From assembly GCA_011037195.1 (NCBI GenBank), contig JAAEAF010003071.1, positions 48,250 to 112,249 of the forward strand: 64,000 nucleotides of DNA, given 5' to 3'. The DNA comes from Triatoma infestans (Eukaryota > Arthropoda > Insecta > Hemiptera > Reduviidae). Made by a program: the position numbers and the translations under genes. The notes under the pieces were generated by a model that was given only the letters and a program-made list of their open reading frames with translations, made no database searches and had not been told where the DNA came from. Shown one piece after another: positions 26,156-38,689 of the stretch. Position 1 is the stretch's first letter. Every line of letters begins with the position of its first letter.

Positions 26156-26644
26156 ATAAAAAAAAAAAAAAAAAGGAGATAAACTTAGCCCGAAGGAACT
26201 TTATCAAAACCATTTACAACTTTTTTCAAATAATGTTTCTAAAAGTACGACCCATCGCAAATTTCTTCTATTTTCTTTCTAATGAACCATCCCAGAGAAA
26301 CTGTGTATATCCTGCGGCACTATATATACGTATATATATATATAAAGAAAAAACAAGGAAGCAACTTCACCAAACTTATTTTATAAAATAAAAAAGTCTT
26401 TTAAATTCTATTTCAATTTAATATTAATGTAAAACTAATATTTATATAAACACGATAATTGCAATGGTTTTATTTAAAAAAAAAAGAAAGAAAAAATATA
26501 TCAAGTAATTTTGATATAAAAATTTAAAAGCCCGAATTTCTTAATTATAAACAATAATTTCCCCCTACAAATTTAAAATCAGTTTTATAGAATCACCGGA
26601 TCTATAATAGAATAGTGATTCCGAAAAAAATGTTATGCTGTGCT

Positions 26645-26765
26645 TTTTTTTTTGGTTATTACTTTCTCTTTAGTCCTAACAATGTGATCGTGTCAAATTT
26701 GGGAAATTAAGTTTTCACCAGATATTTCTGTTTTGAGGTACCCTATCTAAAAAAAAAAATGCTTT
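26645..26765 (-). repeat. R1 3'-end fragment, minus strand
   Basis: It reads ttactttctctttagtcc, gatcgtgtcaaatttggg, gttttcaccagatatttc and tgaggtaccctatctaaaaa. This is the inverse of the R1 3' block. Confidence 0.7.
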
Positions 26766-26806
26766 TAGCGAATAGTTTTCAGCGAATATATATATTCAGT
26801 AATATA

Positions 26807-27594
26807 CAGGGCATCCAAATTTAATATGCAAATTTGTTTTGGTGCTTCCAGAAGCAAGATACAGGTACCAACTTCATTTTTTCAAATGGGAGGTGGGTTT
26901 TTATTTATGAAATAGATTCCTCTATTTTTTGCAAGAAAAATTTACTTGAACGGTTTTTTTCTTTGAGCGATATTTTACAAGTTATGAATGAAAACATGAT
27001 TCTTATAAGAAATTTCAAAATGATATTATAACGGTTTTTTGATTGAATAAGAAGAAAAGTACTATTTTATTATAAATTTTACTCCTCATTAATTACAGAT
27101 CTTGCTCGAACTGGCCCCACCATTACAGATGCATACACATGCTTTTTCCTGCCAATTGTACCTTACGACCAAAGAAATACATCTCTAATGGTGGAGGCCA
27201 GTTCGAGCAAGATCTGTAATTAATGAGGAGTAAAATTTATAATAAAATAGTACTTTTCTTCTTATTCAATCAAAAAACCGTTATTAATATCATTTTGAAA
27301 TTTCTTATAGGAATCATGTTTTCATTCATAACTTGTAAAATATCGCTCAAAGAAAAAAACCGTTCAAGTAAATTTTTCTTACAAAAAATAGAGGAATCTA
27401 TTTCTTAAATAAAAACCACACCTCCCCATTTGAAAAAAATGAAGTTGGTGCCTGTATCTCGCTTCTCGAAACACCAAAACAAATTTGCAAATTAAATTTG
27501 GATTTCTAACAAAAAACTATGGGGGGACACGTATTTTTCTAGCTATCGTAGTTTCCAAGAAAAAGTCGTTATCCATATACCTTGGGGCACCCTG
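26807..27594. mobile_element. Foldback/MITE-type element, TA target site
   Basis: The ends are CAGGGCATCC and GGGGCACCCTG, flanked by TA on both sides. Nearly the whole element is an inverted repeat. The left arm (about 26815-27117) and right arm (about 27190-27500) match closely, with about 75 bp between. The right arm has about 90 extra bp before its end. No transposase is encoded; open frames in the arms are mirror readings of the same repeat. TA sites and CAGGG termini suggest a Tc1/mariner-related source. Confidence 0.8.
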
Positions 27595-27599
27595 TATAT

Positions 27600-28940
27600 A
27601 CGAATGTCCACTAATATATAGCCACTTTTTCAGAGTCTTTAGATTACTTGCGGAAAACCCTAATACACTGACTAATAACTCCAACACTCACACAAAACAT
27701 ACACAAGTACAGAGATAATTGATGTATGCCACTAATTGGTTTAGCGGTTTAGCGAGCTCACGAACACACAACACTATTCTAGACAATAATTTTCGAATAA
27801 ACATAATTTATGTGCAAAGATTGATCCCCAAGTGAGCCACAAGATCGTAGCGGTCATCCCTACTACACAACTAATATGTAAGTAGTAACCGGCTTTAAGA
27901 TCACGATTAAACAAGTTTTCTTAATTTTTTTTTTTAATTTTTCCCGAATCATTCTGATAACTATTCAAAAAAAATTGTTTTAAGACTTTAAAATTTTTAT
28001 ACACATTAAGAAATCAATATAAATGAAAGGACAAATCTATTATTTTTAAAAAGCAACATCTAAGGAACAAAGATTTTTAGGGAATATCCATCTTTACATT
28101 TCTTTTTTGCAGAGAGGAACACGTAAATTCCATTTCCCCTTTTCTACTCACCCAATAACCATTAGTATATTTTCTTCCCGTATGTTTGAGGGAAAATGAA
28201 TATGTTTTACATATTTTTATCTATATATTTAACTGCTGTGAGAAAAAGATGTAAGAAATTTCATCAATTTTCAGAAAGTTTATGAAGAAAATTTGTTGCT
28301 TATAAAATTGGAATACAATTAAAAAATGATAAGTATTAATATAATTTGTTAGACAGTATATATATACAGACAATGAAGTAAAATAAACAGACAATAATGA
28401 ATAGTCCATCCAAAGAGGTTCCCATTGTTGTTTAATAAAAGATTTATTTAAATCTATATTAAACACTGCCATAGGTATGTTTCTCTATATAATACAATTA
28501 ATAAAATGTTTATTTATTGTAAAATTATAAACATTGATATTTTTAAAATTTATTTCTTATTATTATTTAATAAAAAAAAGAAATATCAAAACCTAATTTT
28601 ATTATGTAAAAGTTATTAAATTTCTAAAAAGGTGCAACATTATACGGGATGGGTGGGGGTAAAACAAGTTCTAAAATTACAACTAAATTATGTAACAAAC
28701 ACATGCTGTAATCTATATAAAAATCTAGGATATTGTACAAATTATAAAATTATTTCATAACTAAAACATTTATTTAAAAAAAAAATTATAAGTTAATGTT
28801 TAAGTTTTAATTTATTAAGGTTGGGTTTTTGAATGTTGGTGTAAGATACTGGATATTTGTTGTAGAGAGGTACATTATTACATGGCCTGTTAGATACTTT
28901 AAATGAACAGTATCATGTTTCTTTTATAATTTTTTTTTAA
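27600..28940. other. AT-rich intronic DNA without recognised genes
   Basis: No coding exon or repeat family recognised. Confidence 0.5.
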
Positions 28941-28944
28941 TTTA

Positions 28945-29165
28945 AGGCGCGTCATCATTTATGGTCATTGGCGCCCGGAGCAAGCCTCAATGAATTGCCG
29001 GCCTCCAGACAGTGTTCTCTCATTACAGACAACTCTGCCATCATGGGACAGTGAGCTGTAGATGCTCCTATGAAGAGAAAATCTAAGGGCAGAACTGCTG
29101 GATTCGAACACAGGACCTTCGCGTTGCTAGTCTTGCCCGCTACCACTAAGCTAATGTGCCCTCTT
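28945..29165 (-). repeat. tRNA-derived SINE, best copy in window
   Basis: Read on the minus strand it begins GGGCACATTAGCTTAGTGGTAG (box A-like TTAGCTTAGTGG) and continues to GTGTTCGAATCC (box B-like GTTCGAATCC) about 35 nt on. These are pol III internal promoter elements. A body of about 150 bp follows, ending GGCGCCAATGACCATAAATG and ACGCGCC, then TTAAATTAAAAAAAA at about 28927-28945. A tRNA-like sequence with a body and A-rich tail marks it as a SINE and not a tRNA gene. Confidence 0.85.
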
Positions 29166-29219
29166 TTTTTTTTGGAAAATGTTAGGGAATACAAGAACTT
29201 TCCTTTTTTGTCAAATTCC

Positions 29220-30430
29220 CGGTAATAAGCGATTATATATTACTAACAGATTAAGAAGAGGACAGCTTGAAATTTTGAAGTATAAAAAGCAGTACTTTTC
29301 GTTCAACTTAACAAACATGAATATTATTACACCCAAGTGACAATTCAACAACCCCAAACTCAAACGTTTTTTGATATTTTTTTGGTATTTTGGGAAAGAT
29401 CTCTAACTCATGGATGAACAAGCCTTGAGATTGGAAGTCGTACTACGTAAGTCGACATCGAAAGTGATTAAAAAAAAAGTCTCTAGATATTTGAAATAAT
29501 TTCTCCAATTTGAGATTTTATTTTTTTTTAACACATATTACTTCCCGACTTATATACGAGTTCAACTTAAATAAAAATTTTCAACTAGCTGATGATACTG
29601 CGGACAGTTTCATTTTTACCAAGTCTTACTTTGTCTGGTAAAAATGTCAACAGTGACCTAGTGACACAGTGGTTTGAAAAAAAAAAAAATTACAATAGGT
29701 GGTCGTAATTTGGGAATTATGTATATTTAATCAAAGTGACTCCAACATACAACTGATGTAATCAAAATGAAATAATGATTTATTTTCAATGAACCTGATT
29801 AGAAAACTTTCAACAACAAATTATTTTCTGAAGAATCGGGTAGATAAATCCTGGAACAGTTTTATTTACGGTTACATTTTAAACACAACTGATTATATTT
29901 TAGAATTATTACTACGATTTTTAGAAGAACAATTGAAATAATATTCAGATTTCTTTACAAAATAGGAGCAGCTTCCAATTCTATAGAATTCAGTTGAACC
30001 TTTCTTAAGAGAAAACTATGCAATCGAATTCGCAGATGGAACACAATTTTTCTTGTTGAACTTTTCTGACCTGTGCTTTTTTTAGGAATGATCTTAGATG
30101 TTTTTTTTGGGGGGGGACTCTGGTAGTGATTAGTGTTTCCCAACCATTTCTAGTGCTTTCTCATTCTAATTTTCCTTTATTATTTTCTTTTTATTATGGC
30201 AAAAAAAAAAAGAACAAAATAACAAGTAGATGAAATATGTTAACATAAAATGCGAATCGTATAAGTAGGAGAGTTCGTAAAAAATATCATTTTTTTTATA
30301 TAATATATATAAAAACGATGGTTGAGGGAAATGAGTGCTCTAACGGCGCTGGCAATAAAACACAACTGTACACTCATGTGCAAGGAGGGCAAGTAGTACA
30401 TCATTTTCAGAGAATGATATAACCATATAG
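29220..30430. other. AT-rich intronic DNA without recognised genes
   Basis: No coding exon or repeat family recognised. A G run lies at about 30110-30116. Confidence 0.5.
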
Positions 30431-30431
30431 G

Positions 30432-30522
30432 TATAATATATAAAAATATGTTGGAAAGTAAAAACCGTTTAAAATATCTGCACTGATAACAGTAAAACTG
30501 TCTGCTACCATTAATATAAATA
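30432..30522 (+). repeat. 91-bp direct repeat, copy 1
   Basis: It runs from tataatatataaaaatatg through ctgcactgataacagtaaaa to cattaatataaata. Copy 2 is at 32863-32953 in the same orientation and very similar. Confidence 0.85.
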
Positions 30523-31211
30523 AGTATCTTATAAAATATTAGTACATTTTTTAAGAATACTATTTACTAGCTACGATTTATTTACGTTACAAATGTTTTT
30601 TATATATTCCTTTCTTTTAAGACACTTAGGTATTCGTGCTGAGACTCAACGCGATCTCAACTTGAACACTCTCGAGTGTTCTGGATGACAATGAACTGGT
30701 AACATTAAATTTTTTTCTTTCATTTTTTAACTTTTAACTGAATCGTTTAGTCGTTCCATTTTTTTGAACAACTCTAGCGAACTAAAGAGCGTATTTAGAA
30801 AGAACGTTAATAAAGATAATTAACGATCAATTCAAGCGATTGAACTGGATTTTTGTTTTAGATACTTTCTTCGAGAAATATACCATATAGAAAGTGGGTA
30901 CAATTGCTTCCAGGACGCGATAAATTAGAAATAAAAACTGATCCCTCTACAATTTAGCAAAGAAGAATAATAATACTCAGGTGACGAAGCACAAAAAAAT
31001 GCAGCTCTGTTTGTAAAAGATGTAACTAGAATCACTTGTACGGACTGAAACATTCAACGCGAGTCACCTCATGTCAATGTGCTTTTGAGATAATCAAAAA
31101 GTGCTTATATGGGACAGCATAATCGGAAAATGTACTCAAGATGTACTGTTTACTTCAGTACAGTCAGTAGAAAAAAAATTGGGCTAATAAGAATCACGGC
31201 GATTATACATA

Positions 31212-32842
31212 CAGGGTGTAACAAGCAACCTCTGGCAATACTTCGGGATATGGTTTTTCACTTCATTTGGAACAAAAAATTTCTAATAAACCATGGTCCG
31301 ATTCGTTCGCCCTCAATTGTTATTCTTCATTTTGGAAAATTTTCAATTTTCCTACTTTTTCTCATAAAATTGATTATATCTCAAAAGGTTTTTCACAAAA
31401 ATCATATTCAATTACATCTTTGGAAAGAGCATTAAATTTCCTATAAGAAACAGAAGTTTTAATTTAATTTAATTAATTATAAGGTTTTTCAGTGACTTTA
31501 AACTCAACCCTACAGCGCTTCGACAGTTAAAAGCCACTTTTCAATAGTATTTTCTTATAAATTTCTTTAAGGCTAGCGTACGGTCTGGTTATATAAAAAA
31601 TACCTACATTTCACCAGCTTTCCAACGATAATAAATATCATGGGGTTTCTTTCTTGTTTTGTTAAAGAAAATGCGAAATAAATGTAAAAAACAACAAAAT
31701 TCAAATCGAGAACTGTTACAAAAAATATCCTAAGATTAGGTAATAATACTGGAATGAACTTGAATTGTAATCTCACGATAGAAATCCGTCTAATTCTAAT
31801 AAACAGAAACATTAAGTCGTGATTTAGCTGGATTCAAAATGCCACAGTTCTCTGACAGAATACCGAGATATGATTTTTATTTCTGGTTTTTGTAACGGCA
31901 GCGTGTCAGAAGCTGCAGCTGAGTATGCTCGGGAAGAGCTGAAGCAGCGGATATATGAAGCTGCGGAAGAAATTAAAAACAACCGCGGTGAAGTGCTAAG
32001 TGCTGTTTCGTCAGTGTCACGAAGAAGTAGACTTTGTCTACGCGGAGGATAAACATTTTGAACATTTTCTTTAAATTAAATTAAATTTTTCTTTTGTGTA
32101 AAAAGTTTTTATTTAATTTTTTTGTGTGTTTTTAAATTTTTAACCCTCTTACAGATGGAAAAGATTTTTTTCGTTAATTAAATCATATTTTTTGTATTTT
32201 CTTTTATCATTCTCAACTCCATCATTTTAACAATTAAATAAATTTTGATTTATGAGATTTATTTGTTTATTTTTTTGATTTGACTTATGAGAAAAAAAAA
32301 CTGAGGCAATATTAGCTAATCTTAGGATATTTTTGTAACAGTTCTCAATTGTCACTTTTGTTGTTTTTTACATTTATTTCGCATTTTCTTTAACAAAACA
32401 AGAAAGAAACCCCATGATATTTATTATCGTTGGAAAGCTGGTGAAATGTAGATATTTTTTCTGTAACCGGACCATACGCTAGCCTTAAAGAAATTTATAA
32501 GAAAATAGTATTGAAAAGTGGCTTTTAACTGTCGAAGCCCTGTAGGGTTGAGTTTAAAGTCACTGAAAAACCTTATAATTAATTAAATTAAAATAAAACT
32601 TCTGTTTCTTATAGGAAATTTAATGCTCTTTCTAAAGATGTAATTGAATATGATTTATGTAAAAAACTTTTTGAGATATAATCAATTTTATGAGAAAAAG
32701 TAGGAAAATTGAAAATTTTCCAAAATGAAGAATAACTTTTGAAGGCGAACGAATCGGACCATGGTTTATTAGAAATTTTTTGTTCCAAATGAAGTGAAAA
32801 ACCATATCCCGAAGTATTGCCAGAGGTTGCTCTTACACCCTA
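31212..32842. mobile_element. Long-TIR foldback element with transposase remnant
   Basis: The termini are CAGGGTGTAACAAGCAACCT and its inverse AGGTTGCTCTTACACCCTA. Inverted arms of about 500 bp (31212 to about 31760; about 32325 to 32842) frame a 560-bp centre. TA precedes the left end, and the right flank reads TG where TA is expected. Arm wording such as cttcgggatatggtttttcac and gatcggaccatgg mirrors closely. The centre holds a fused transposase remnant (31839-32074), so this is an internally deleted DNA transposon, probably of the TA-targeting IS630/Tc1/mariner group. Confidence 0.85.
31839..32074 (+). pseudogene. Fused N/C-terminal remnant of insect DDE transposase
   Basis: A start MPQFSD at 31839 loses frame, and the reading resumes as EYRDMIFISGFCNGSVSEAA. 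This resembles the DNA-binding HTH (DUF4817-like) found at the N-terminus of insect IS630/mariner-like proteins. The text then jumps to ELKQRIYEAAEEI and RRSRLCLRGG, with HFEHFL and a TAA at 32072-32074 in a shifted frame. That is the typical far C-terminus of the same proteins. The catalytic DDE core is absent. So one deletion joined both ends, and two small frameshifts followed. Family naming is from memory and not from a search. Confidence 0.65.
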
Positions 32843-32862
32843 TGCGTTGTCGCAATGATTCT

Positions 32863-32953
32863 TATAATATATAAAAAATATGTTGGAAAGTAAAAGCCGT
32901 TTAAAATATCTGCACTGATAACAGTAAAACTGTTTAATATCATTAATATAAAT
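32863..32953 (+). repeat. 91-bp direct repeat, copy 2
   Basis: It repeats 30432-30522 in the same orientation and starts about 20 bp after the right end of the foldback element. Confidence 0.85.
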
Positions 32954-32959
32954 ATACGA

Positions 32960-34090
32960 ATAACAATATACAATACAGACCTTGTTGTGTGATTCCTCTT
33001 TGTATAGTGCAAGAAAGAGGAAATTCCATTTCAAGAGTACAATTTCAGAGACAATTGTTATATTTCAGAGACAATTTCTCAGGCAATTTCGCGGACGAGG
33101 AAAATATCTTGTCACAAAGAATGGAATCAAGGAATGGGTACCAATTGTGGACTTAGTACATTTTGGACCACTCAGGCCTAGAAGTAACATACAAATTATT
33201 ACCAAATTCTGCCGTAATAAAATTCATCTGAGTGAATACGAGAAAAACGGACCGATGGACAAATATTCTATAAAAATTTCTTGGAATTCTTTTAAATATT
33301 GATAAGATTATTACAAACTGCAGCCCTCAAATTTCGTTAATAAAATTTTTATCCAAATTGGAAGATATCGTTTAAAAAAATACATATATATCAGTTCATC
33401 TGGAATATATGTTAAGTTGAGAAACAAAAAGTTTAAATAAAAAATGATATAAAATTGATAATTCTTAGATATTTAGAAATTTAACAAACTTAATAAACAA
33501 ATCGTTAGTAAAATATTGCGTAATAAAAAAAACAAAAAAACTTTAAAACTTCTGATTTTATTTAGTTTAAGATCCATATTTATCAACATTATGACTTCAA
33601 AATATATATATTTTCTACGAAATTTCAATAAATGAAGATGAAATGGAGAGAAAACTATAATTCGGCTGAGAAAACAATAATTTTCTTAATGTATTCTAAG
33701 GTGTCTGTCTAGCCCACACTTTTTACAAACTCGGTAACTTTGGAAACTGTTGTGACCTGTTTAATATAGTGAACGCAAATAGCAGAACATATGGGGATCG
33801 TGGTTGTTGATCACAATAATGGGGCCAGGGCAACAAGTGCAGCCTACAATATTCTAACTAAAAAAACATGTGTTTATAGCTGTGTTCTTCTTTACATAAA
33901 TATACAATGTTTATGTTATTGTTGCAATGTAGTTACAGTGGGAATTGTAAATACCCTTCACATATAATAAAACATTAATGCAGGGCACATCAAACACTAA
34001 AGTCGGAAATATATTTCCGAATAAACACTAACAATGGGAATATATTTCTAAAAATAATATGGTGAACTGGCATAGACAATTCAGCACAAC
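32960..34090. other. AT-rich intronic DNA without recognised genes
   Basis: No coding exon recognised. A short internal duplication (tttcagagacaatt) occurs at 33044-33075. Confidence 0.5.
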
Positions 34091-34097
34091 CACTTTT

Positions 34098-34335
34098 TTT
34101 GTTTTTAATCGTCTGTAGCGAAAGACGAGCTCTACTCCCTTAAACCTAGAAGCCTTTTCTCTTAGTACACTTTCGGCGTCCGGGCAGTGATCTCTCATCA
34201 GACAATACTGCTCATCAGTGACAATCGAGCTGTGTAAGTTCCTAAAAAGAGAAAAATTAAAGAAAATACTGCCAGACGCGAAAGCGGTACTTCCGTGTTT
34301 GCTAGTCCAGTGCGCTACAACTAAGCTGGTCAAAA
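34098..34335 (-). repeat. tRNA-derived SINE, diverged copy
   Basis: The minus strand opens TGACCAGCTTAGTTGTAGCGCACTGG (box A-like) and then holds a weak B box region. The body has TCACTGCCCGGACGCCGAAA-like sequence in SINE order and ends CGCTACAGACGATTAAAAAC with an A-rich tail. The 3' end differs from the copy at 28945, so it may be a subfamily. Confidence 0.65.
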
Positions 34336-34339
34336 TTAA

Positions 34340-34725
34340 GTGTTAGCCGCAATTTTTGTTGCTCTACTCTATTAAGATCTCTCTATACAGTAGAGTAAAG
34401 AAACTGCAATTAATATTTTATTCTGAGAATAAGTCTAGCGCTTAGATGTAGCGCTAACTATTACTCCGCTTCCTGGAAGTTTTTTTTACTTTTAAGTCGC
34501 TACAAACTTGGAAATAGCAACAAACTTGTAAAGAGCAATACACTTTGTTGCAGTAGTTTGAACAGTGATAATGATTACAGGCAATAATAAAAGTTTCTGT
34601 CTTGTGCAACATTTGATTATGTTATGGGAATGAAAAATTCTGGATAAACAAACAATCAACAAAAGTTGTAATCATAAAGAATAAAATTAAATAAAAAATT
34701 ACCAACAGCATACACAAAACAAAAA
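34340..34725. other. AT-rich intronic DNA without recognised genes
   Basis: No coding exon or repeat family recognised. Confidence 0.45.
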
Positions 34726-34729
34726 ATAT

Positions 34730-34960
34730 AATAAAACAAGCAAAAGATTAGTTGACTGGGGCCAAAGAAGAAACTTTTTATAATTAAAAAAGTTTATTCG
34801 ACGTTTCGGACACCTTTGGTGTCCTTCCTCAGGAACTGTTAAAGAAGAATGGGATAGTTGGGGTCCGAAACGTCGAATAAAATTTTTTAATTATAAAAAG
34901 TTTCTTCTTTGGCCCCAGTCAACTAATTTTTTGTTTGTTTAATTAACAAAGGCTAAACAT
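34730..34960. mobile_element. Palindromic element with GAAACGTCGAATAAA motif
   Basis: The left arm reads aaacaagcaaaagattagttgac..., then ggccaaagaagaaactttttat, and continues to gacgtttcgg. The right arm is the inverse and ends ggccccagtcaactaatttttt and aattaacaaaggctaaacataac. The left arm alone carries the complete motif on the minus strand at 34799-34833, with a perfect GGACACC/GGTGTCC stem. The right arm keeps only GTCCGAAACGTCGAATAAA. The ends match 42430-42500 and 63797-63850. Confidence 0.75.
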
Positions 34961-37900
34961 AACTAGTGTTTACAAAAAATATAATACATTGATCTAAACA
35001 GGTACAGATAGACAGACGTACTCCACCTCAACAAATAAAAGCACTGCAATTTACAGCATTACTTAAAACTAAAATTTGACCTTATTACCTGCAATATATA
35101 ACAGTATACATTAAAATTTAATTTTCAATACTTACAATAAAATCACTAATTTTTAAAACAAGTATACTACTAAAATTACAGATTATTTAATACAGAAATA
35201 CTATACTATTAATTATAAGTAGATTTTACAAATTTTCCTCATTGCTATAATCAATATTAATATATTCTTTTAAATGCTTCTCTATGGAAATACAAAATGA
35301 TAAATAGTAACTGGAGCGCCATAATTACAGCAAATATGAAAATGGAATTTATAAATATTGTCTATGGAAATAATACGACAATTAACTGGATTACCTAATC
35401 TCTTTAACCTAAAGTTGCTAATAATAATTATATTTGCTATATAATACTTATTTTGAATTGCAAATATAATTCTCTTGAACATAAAATATAAATTTTTCTA
35501 TATAAAGGGTGAAAACTGGTATTCAAAACAGATTCTATATTGAATGAGAGATTATTATTTCGCATTTTTTCTAATATATTATGAATTTCTTTGGATATAA
35601 TAAAAAAAAAGGTTTTACTGTCAAAAAAGTCCTGAGCACCAAGAGGATAAGTCTTTACCTACATTACGATCAAGAGCTATTAATCTGTCTATGCGTAATG
35701 TTGGGAGTCTTCTGATGTCCCTAAGCCATCAGTTTAACATTCTCTCAATAACTTGGTATTAAAGTTTGTCTACACTGATCTCCAGGCGGACCATATAGTT
35801 GTAGGGTATCACACTGCCAATTAGAAATGGTTTTAAAAAAATTGGGTTTAAAATATTAAAGTCAGTGCGCACATTAGTGTGAAATTGTATATTTTATTAT
35901 TAAATTTGACTAATTATTCCTTAAGATATGCATTAAAGTGGCGTAATAGCTATTAAGAAGTTAAAAGGAAAGTGCCAGATGAAATGTGCTTGAGAAGGTG
36001 TTAAAAGAGGTATGCTGCACTACAGGAGATGGAAGTTAAGTATGTTATAAATAGAAGTGTGTGTGAAGTTGGTAGAGTGATGAATAGGTTTGGTAGGTAG
36101 TTCATGTAGATCAGTGAGATAGCGCTCTCTGTATCTGTAGTAATCTGTTTCGGTATTCAGGTATAAAATGTTTGGAGCAAGCAAAGGAATGTGGTCGAAG
36201 ATCCTTCTCCCTATAGTGATTACTAATTACGCAGTAAAGACCACACACTTGCTAACTAATATCCCCATTTATTTCTGTATAAATACAAGTGATATTCAAG
36301 CCAGTCGAACCATATAATACGTTCGACTTTATACTAAATTCAATAAAAGAAGTGGTAACTATTCATCAGGATACAACAATTCTACTAAAACTGTTCCAGC
36401 ATTTCCACGGTCAACGTAACTGTTCAAATAGAACAAATAACATTGCAATGCTGCGTAGGTGCAGCCATAACGATTAGGCACCATTAATCAATCCAAATAT
36501 TATATTTCATTCAATGATAGCCAAACTGAATTTTAGAAAAAAGCTCAAGGTTTTGTAAACTAGAAAATGTCAAATTGAATAAAAAATATCTTGACAAATT
36601 ATGTATATAAAAAAAAAAACCTATCTTAACTAATATATCAACTGCCAATATTTCAAATATTTATAATGAATATTACGGAATATTTCAACTGCCAGAACTT
36701 TTTTACAAACAACTCTAAAATTATAAAATTATGATTAGACATCAATCATTGTTATCAGATCGTATAAAGGTAAAATGATATTTAAAATACAACAACATTC
36801 GCATATTAAGTGCCGGTTGAAAGCCTGAATATTTCAATGGAACAAGAAATAAAAACAAATAATAGACATAAACCGGGCGTTTTAAATGAAATAAATCTCT
36901 CTTTGGGCGAGTTAAGCTAATTATTTCAACATGGATTAATATAACATAATAATAAAAAAAAGAAGTAATGAAACGGTAAATTGGCATTTCTACGTACTCG
37001 AGGTCAGCCCAAGCATAAACCAGCTAGTATTGCAACGGAACAGAGTTTTGTAGAGTCACTTTTTCTCAGTTAAATATTAGATTTTCTTATTAAATTATTA
37101 TTACTATAGCAGCAAAAACTACTTTTTTAAAAAAAAAGTAAGTAAATTCAAGCAGAAGATGTACGCCAACAATTACAGAATGTTTTCTAGAGAAAAGGGC
37201 AAAGGGTGGAAAAGAAGTTCCAATTCCACCAAGTTATTCAATTTTTTCTTTAATCTAACAGGAAGTGTGTGGCCAAGCATTATCTCCTTGGAATATAACT
37301 TGTTTGCGAAAGACCAAAGGTTGGACCTTTTTTGAGAACATTCTTGGCAGTAAATACCAGAATTCATGGGAAGTCCTTCGAAAGCGAATTGGTGATGAAT
37401 AATTTGATTTTTGTTAAAGAAGATAGTCCATTATATAAAGGAAATGTCAAAAGAGAATTAAAAGAATCATAACGAAACCCTAAAATCTTTACTATCATAT
37501 CTCCAGTTCATTTTGAATGTCGTAAATTTATTTAGAATTGTCAAGTGGACTCTAAAAAAGAAAGCTAAAATGGTGTTGTAAGAAAGAAGAAAACAGTGAA
37601 TACTCGAGCAAGACCATTGTGCCCGGCTCAGTCCAAAATTTGAGATTGCAAACAACTAAAAAAATACATTCGCACAAAAGCAAAACTATAAAATTGATTT
37701 TACCTAATTATTTCAAGTCTAATTAATAAAGATATTAGCTGGCTTATTCAACCAGAAATTCCTTTGATGTTGCTAAAGGACTCTTCAAATAATATTAAAA
37801 ATAAATCATATTAAGATGATATATACATATTTAATGTCCGTTTCCTCAAGGGAAATTTCAACATAATTTATATTAAATGTTTAGTTGTGATCAATATTAA
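34961..37900. other. AT-rich intronic DNA without recognised genes
   Basis: A possible promoter-like stretch, gttataaatagaagtgtgtg, occurs at about 36044, but I could not find paired LTR ends. No coding exon recognised. Confidence 0.45.
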
Positions 37901-38189
37901 GATGTAGATGATAGAATCTAAATACATTTTTTGAACGAAGCTTGATCTTCAAGGACCCCGTCCAAAATCAATTTTCTTGGGGAAAAGTTTTAAACAGAAG
38001 TGACAGTCTCTTATCATATGTATGGTTAGTATAATAGCAAGTTGATGAAATCCGTTGGAAAATTTTAAATGAAACCCGTCTATATGGAGAAAAACCCATG
38101 CAACCGAGAAAAAAAAAGCACTCAGTAAAATCATCAGACTTTTAGTTGACCGACTATCATTCAAAATAGAAATTTTGACAACACATTAT

Positions 38190-38340
38190 TTCTTAATAAT
38201 ATTATATAGATGAGAGGACCAATATAGTATATACGATCTAAGCATATATGATCCATAGAGGAAAGCCTAACCCCACCCTGAGGAGGGAAAATGTTTTCAA
38301 TAAAAGACCCCACTTACATATATAGACATTTACTTTACTT
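38190..38340 (+). repeat. R1 internal fragment
   Basis: It contains atagaggaaagcctaacccc, acccctgaggaggg-like and tgttttcaataaaaga in R1 order. It is separated from its probable 3' part at 38690-38845 by about 350 bp of C/T-rich sequence of unknown origin (38345-38670). Confidence 0.55.
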
Positions 38341-38689
38341 TTACTGGTGTTTCTATGGGTTAGGTTGCCATCAGGTCCATTCCTTCCCTACAAAATTCCC
38401 TATTCGGCCAATCTCCATCTCACAACCCCTTTCTAGCCATCAACTACTCAATCTCCTACAATCTTCTTTTCGATCTACCATCACTCCTTCTATTCTCAAA
38501 GGGAAACCACTTTCTCATCCTCTCTGGCCATCTTACTTCCGGCATTTTTTCTAAGAGGTCCACACCATGCTAACTCTCTTCTTTTAATCCTTTCTTCCAT
38601 TGTTCCCCTTAAAGTCCATCCCCTTCCATACATCTACGTTCCTCATTTTATCTCTTCTTGTGCAAAACCATATTGCTATGCGATTTAAC

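Noticed and set aside
29050..29165. Possible tRNA gene (minus strand) with A and B boxes
   Set aside because: The acceptor ends do not pair, and a SINE body with an A-rich tail follows. It is a SINE head.
31109..31435. 108-codon open frame (+)
   Set aside because: It lies across the left arm of the foldback element and is non-repeat only in its first 100 bases. No recognisable protein.
35800..36260. Possible solo LTR (TGTAGGG start, TATAAATAG at about 36044)
   Set aside because: I found no matching end and no target duplication.
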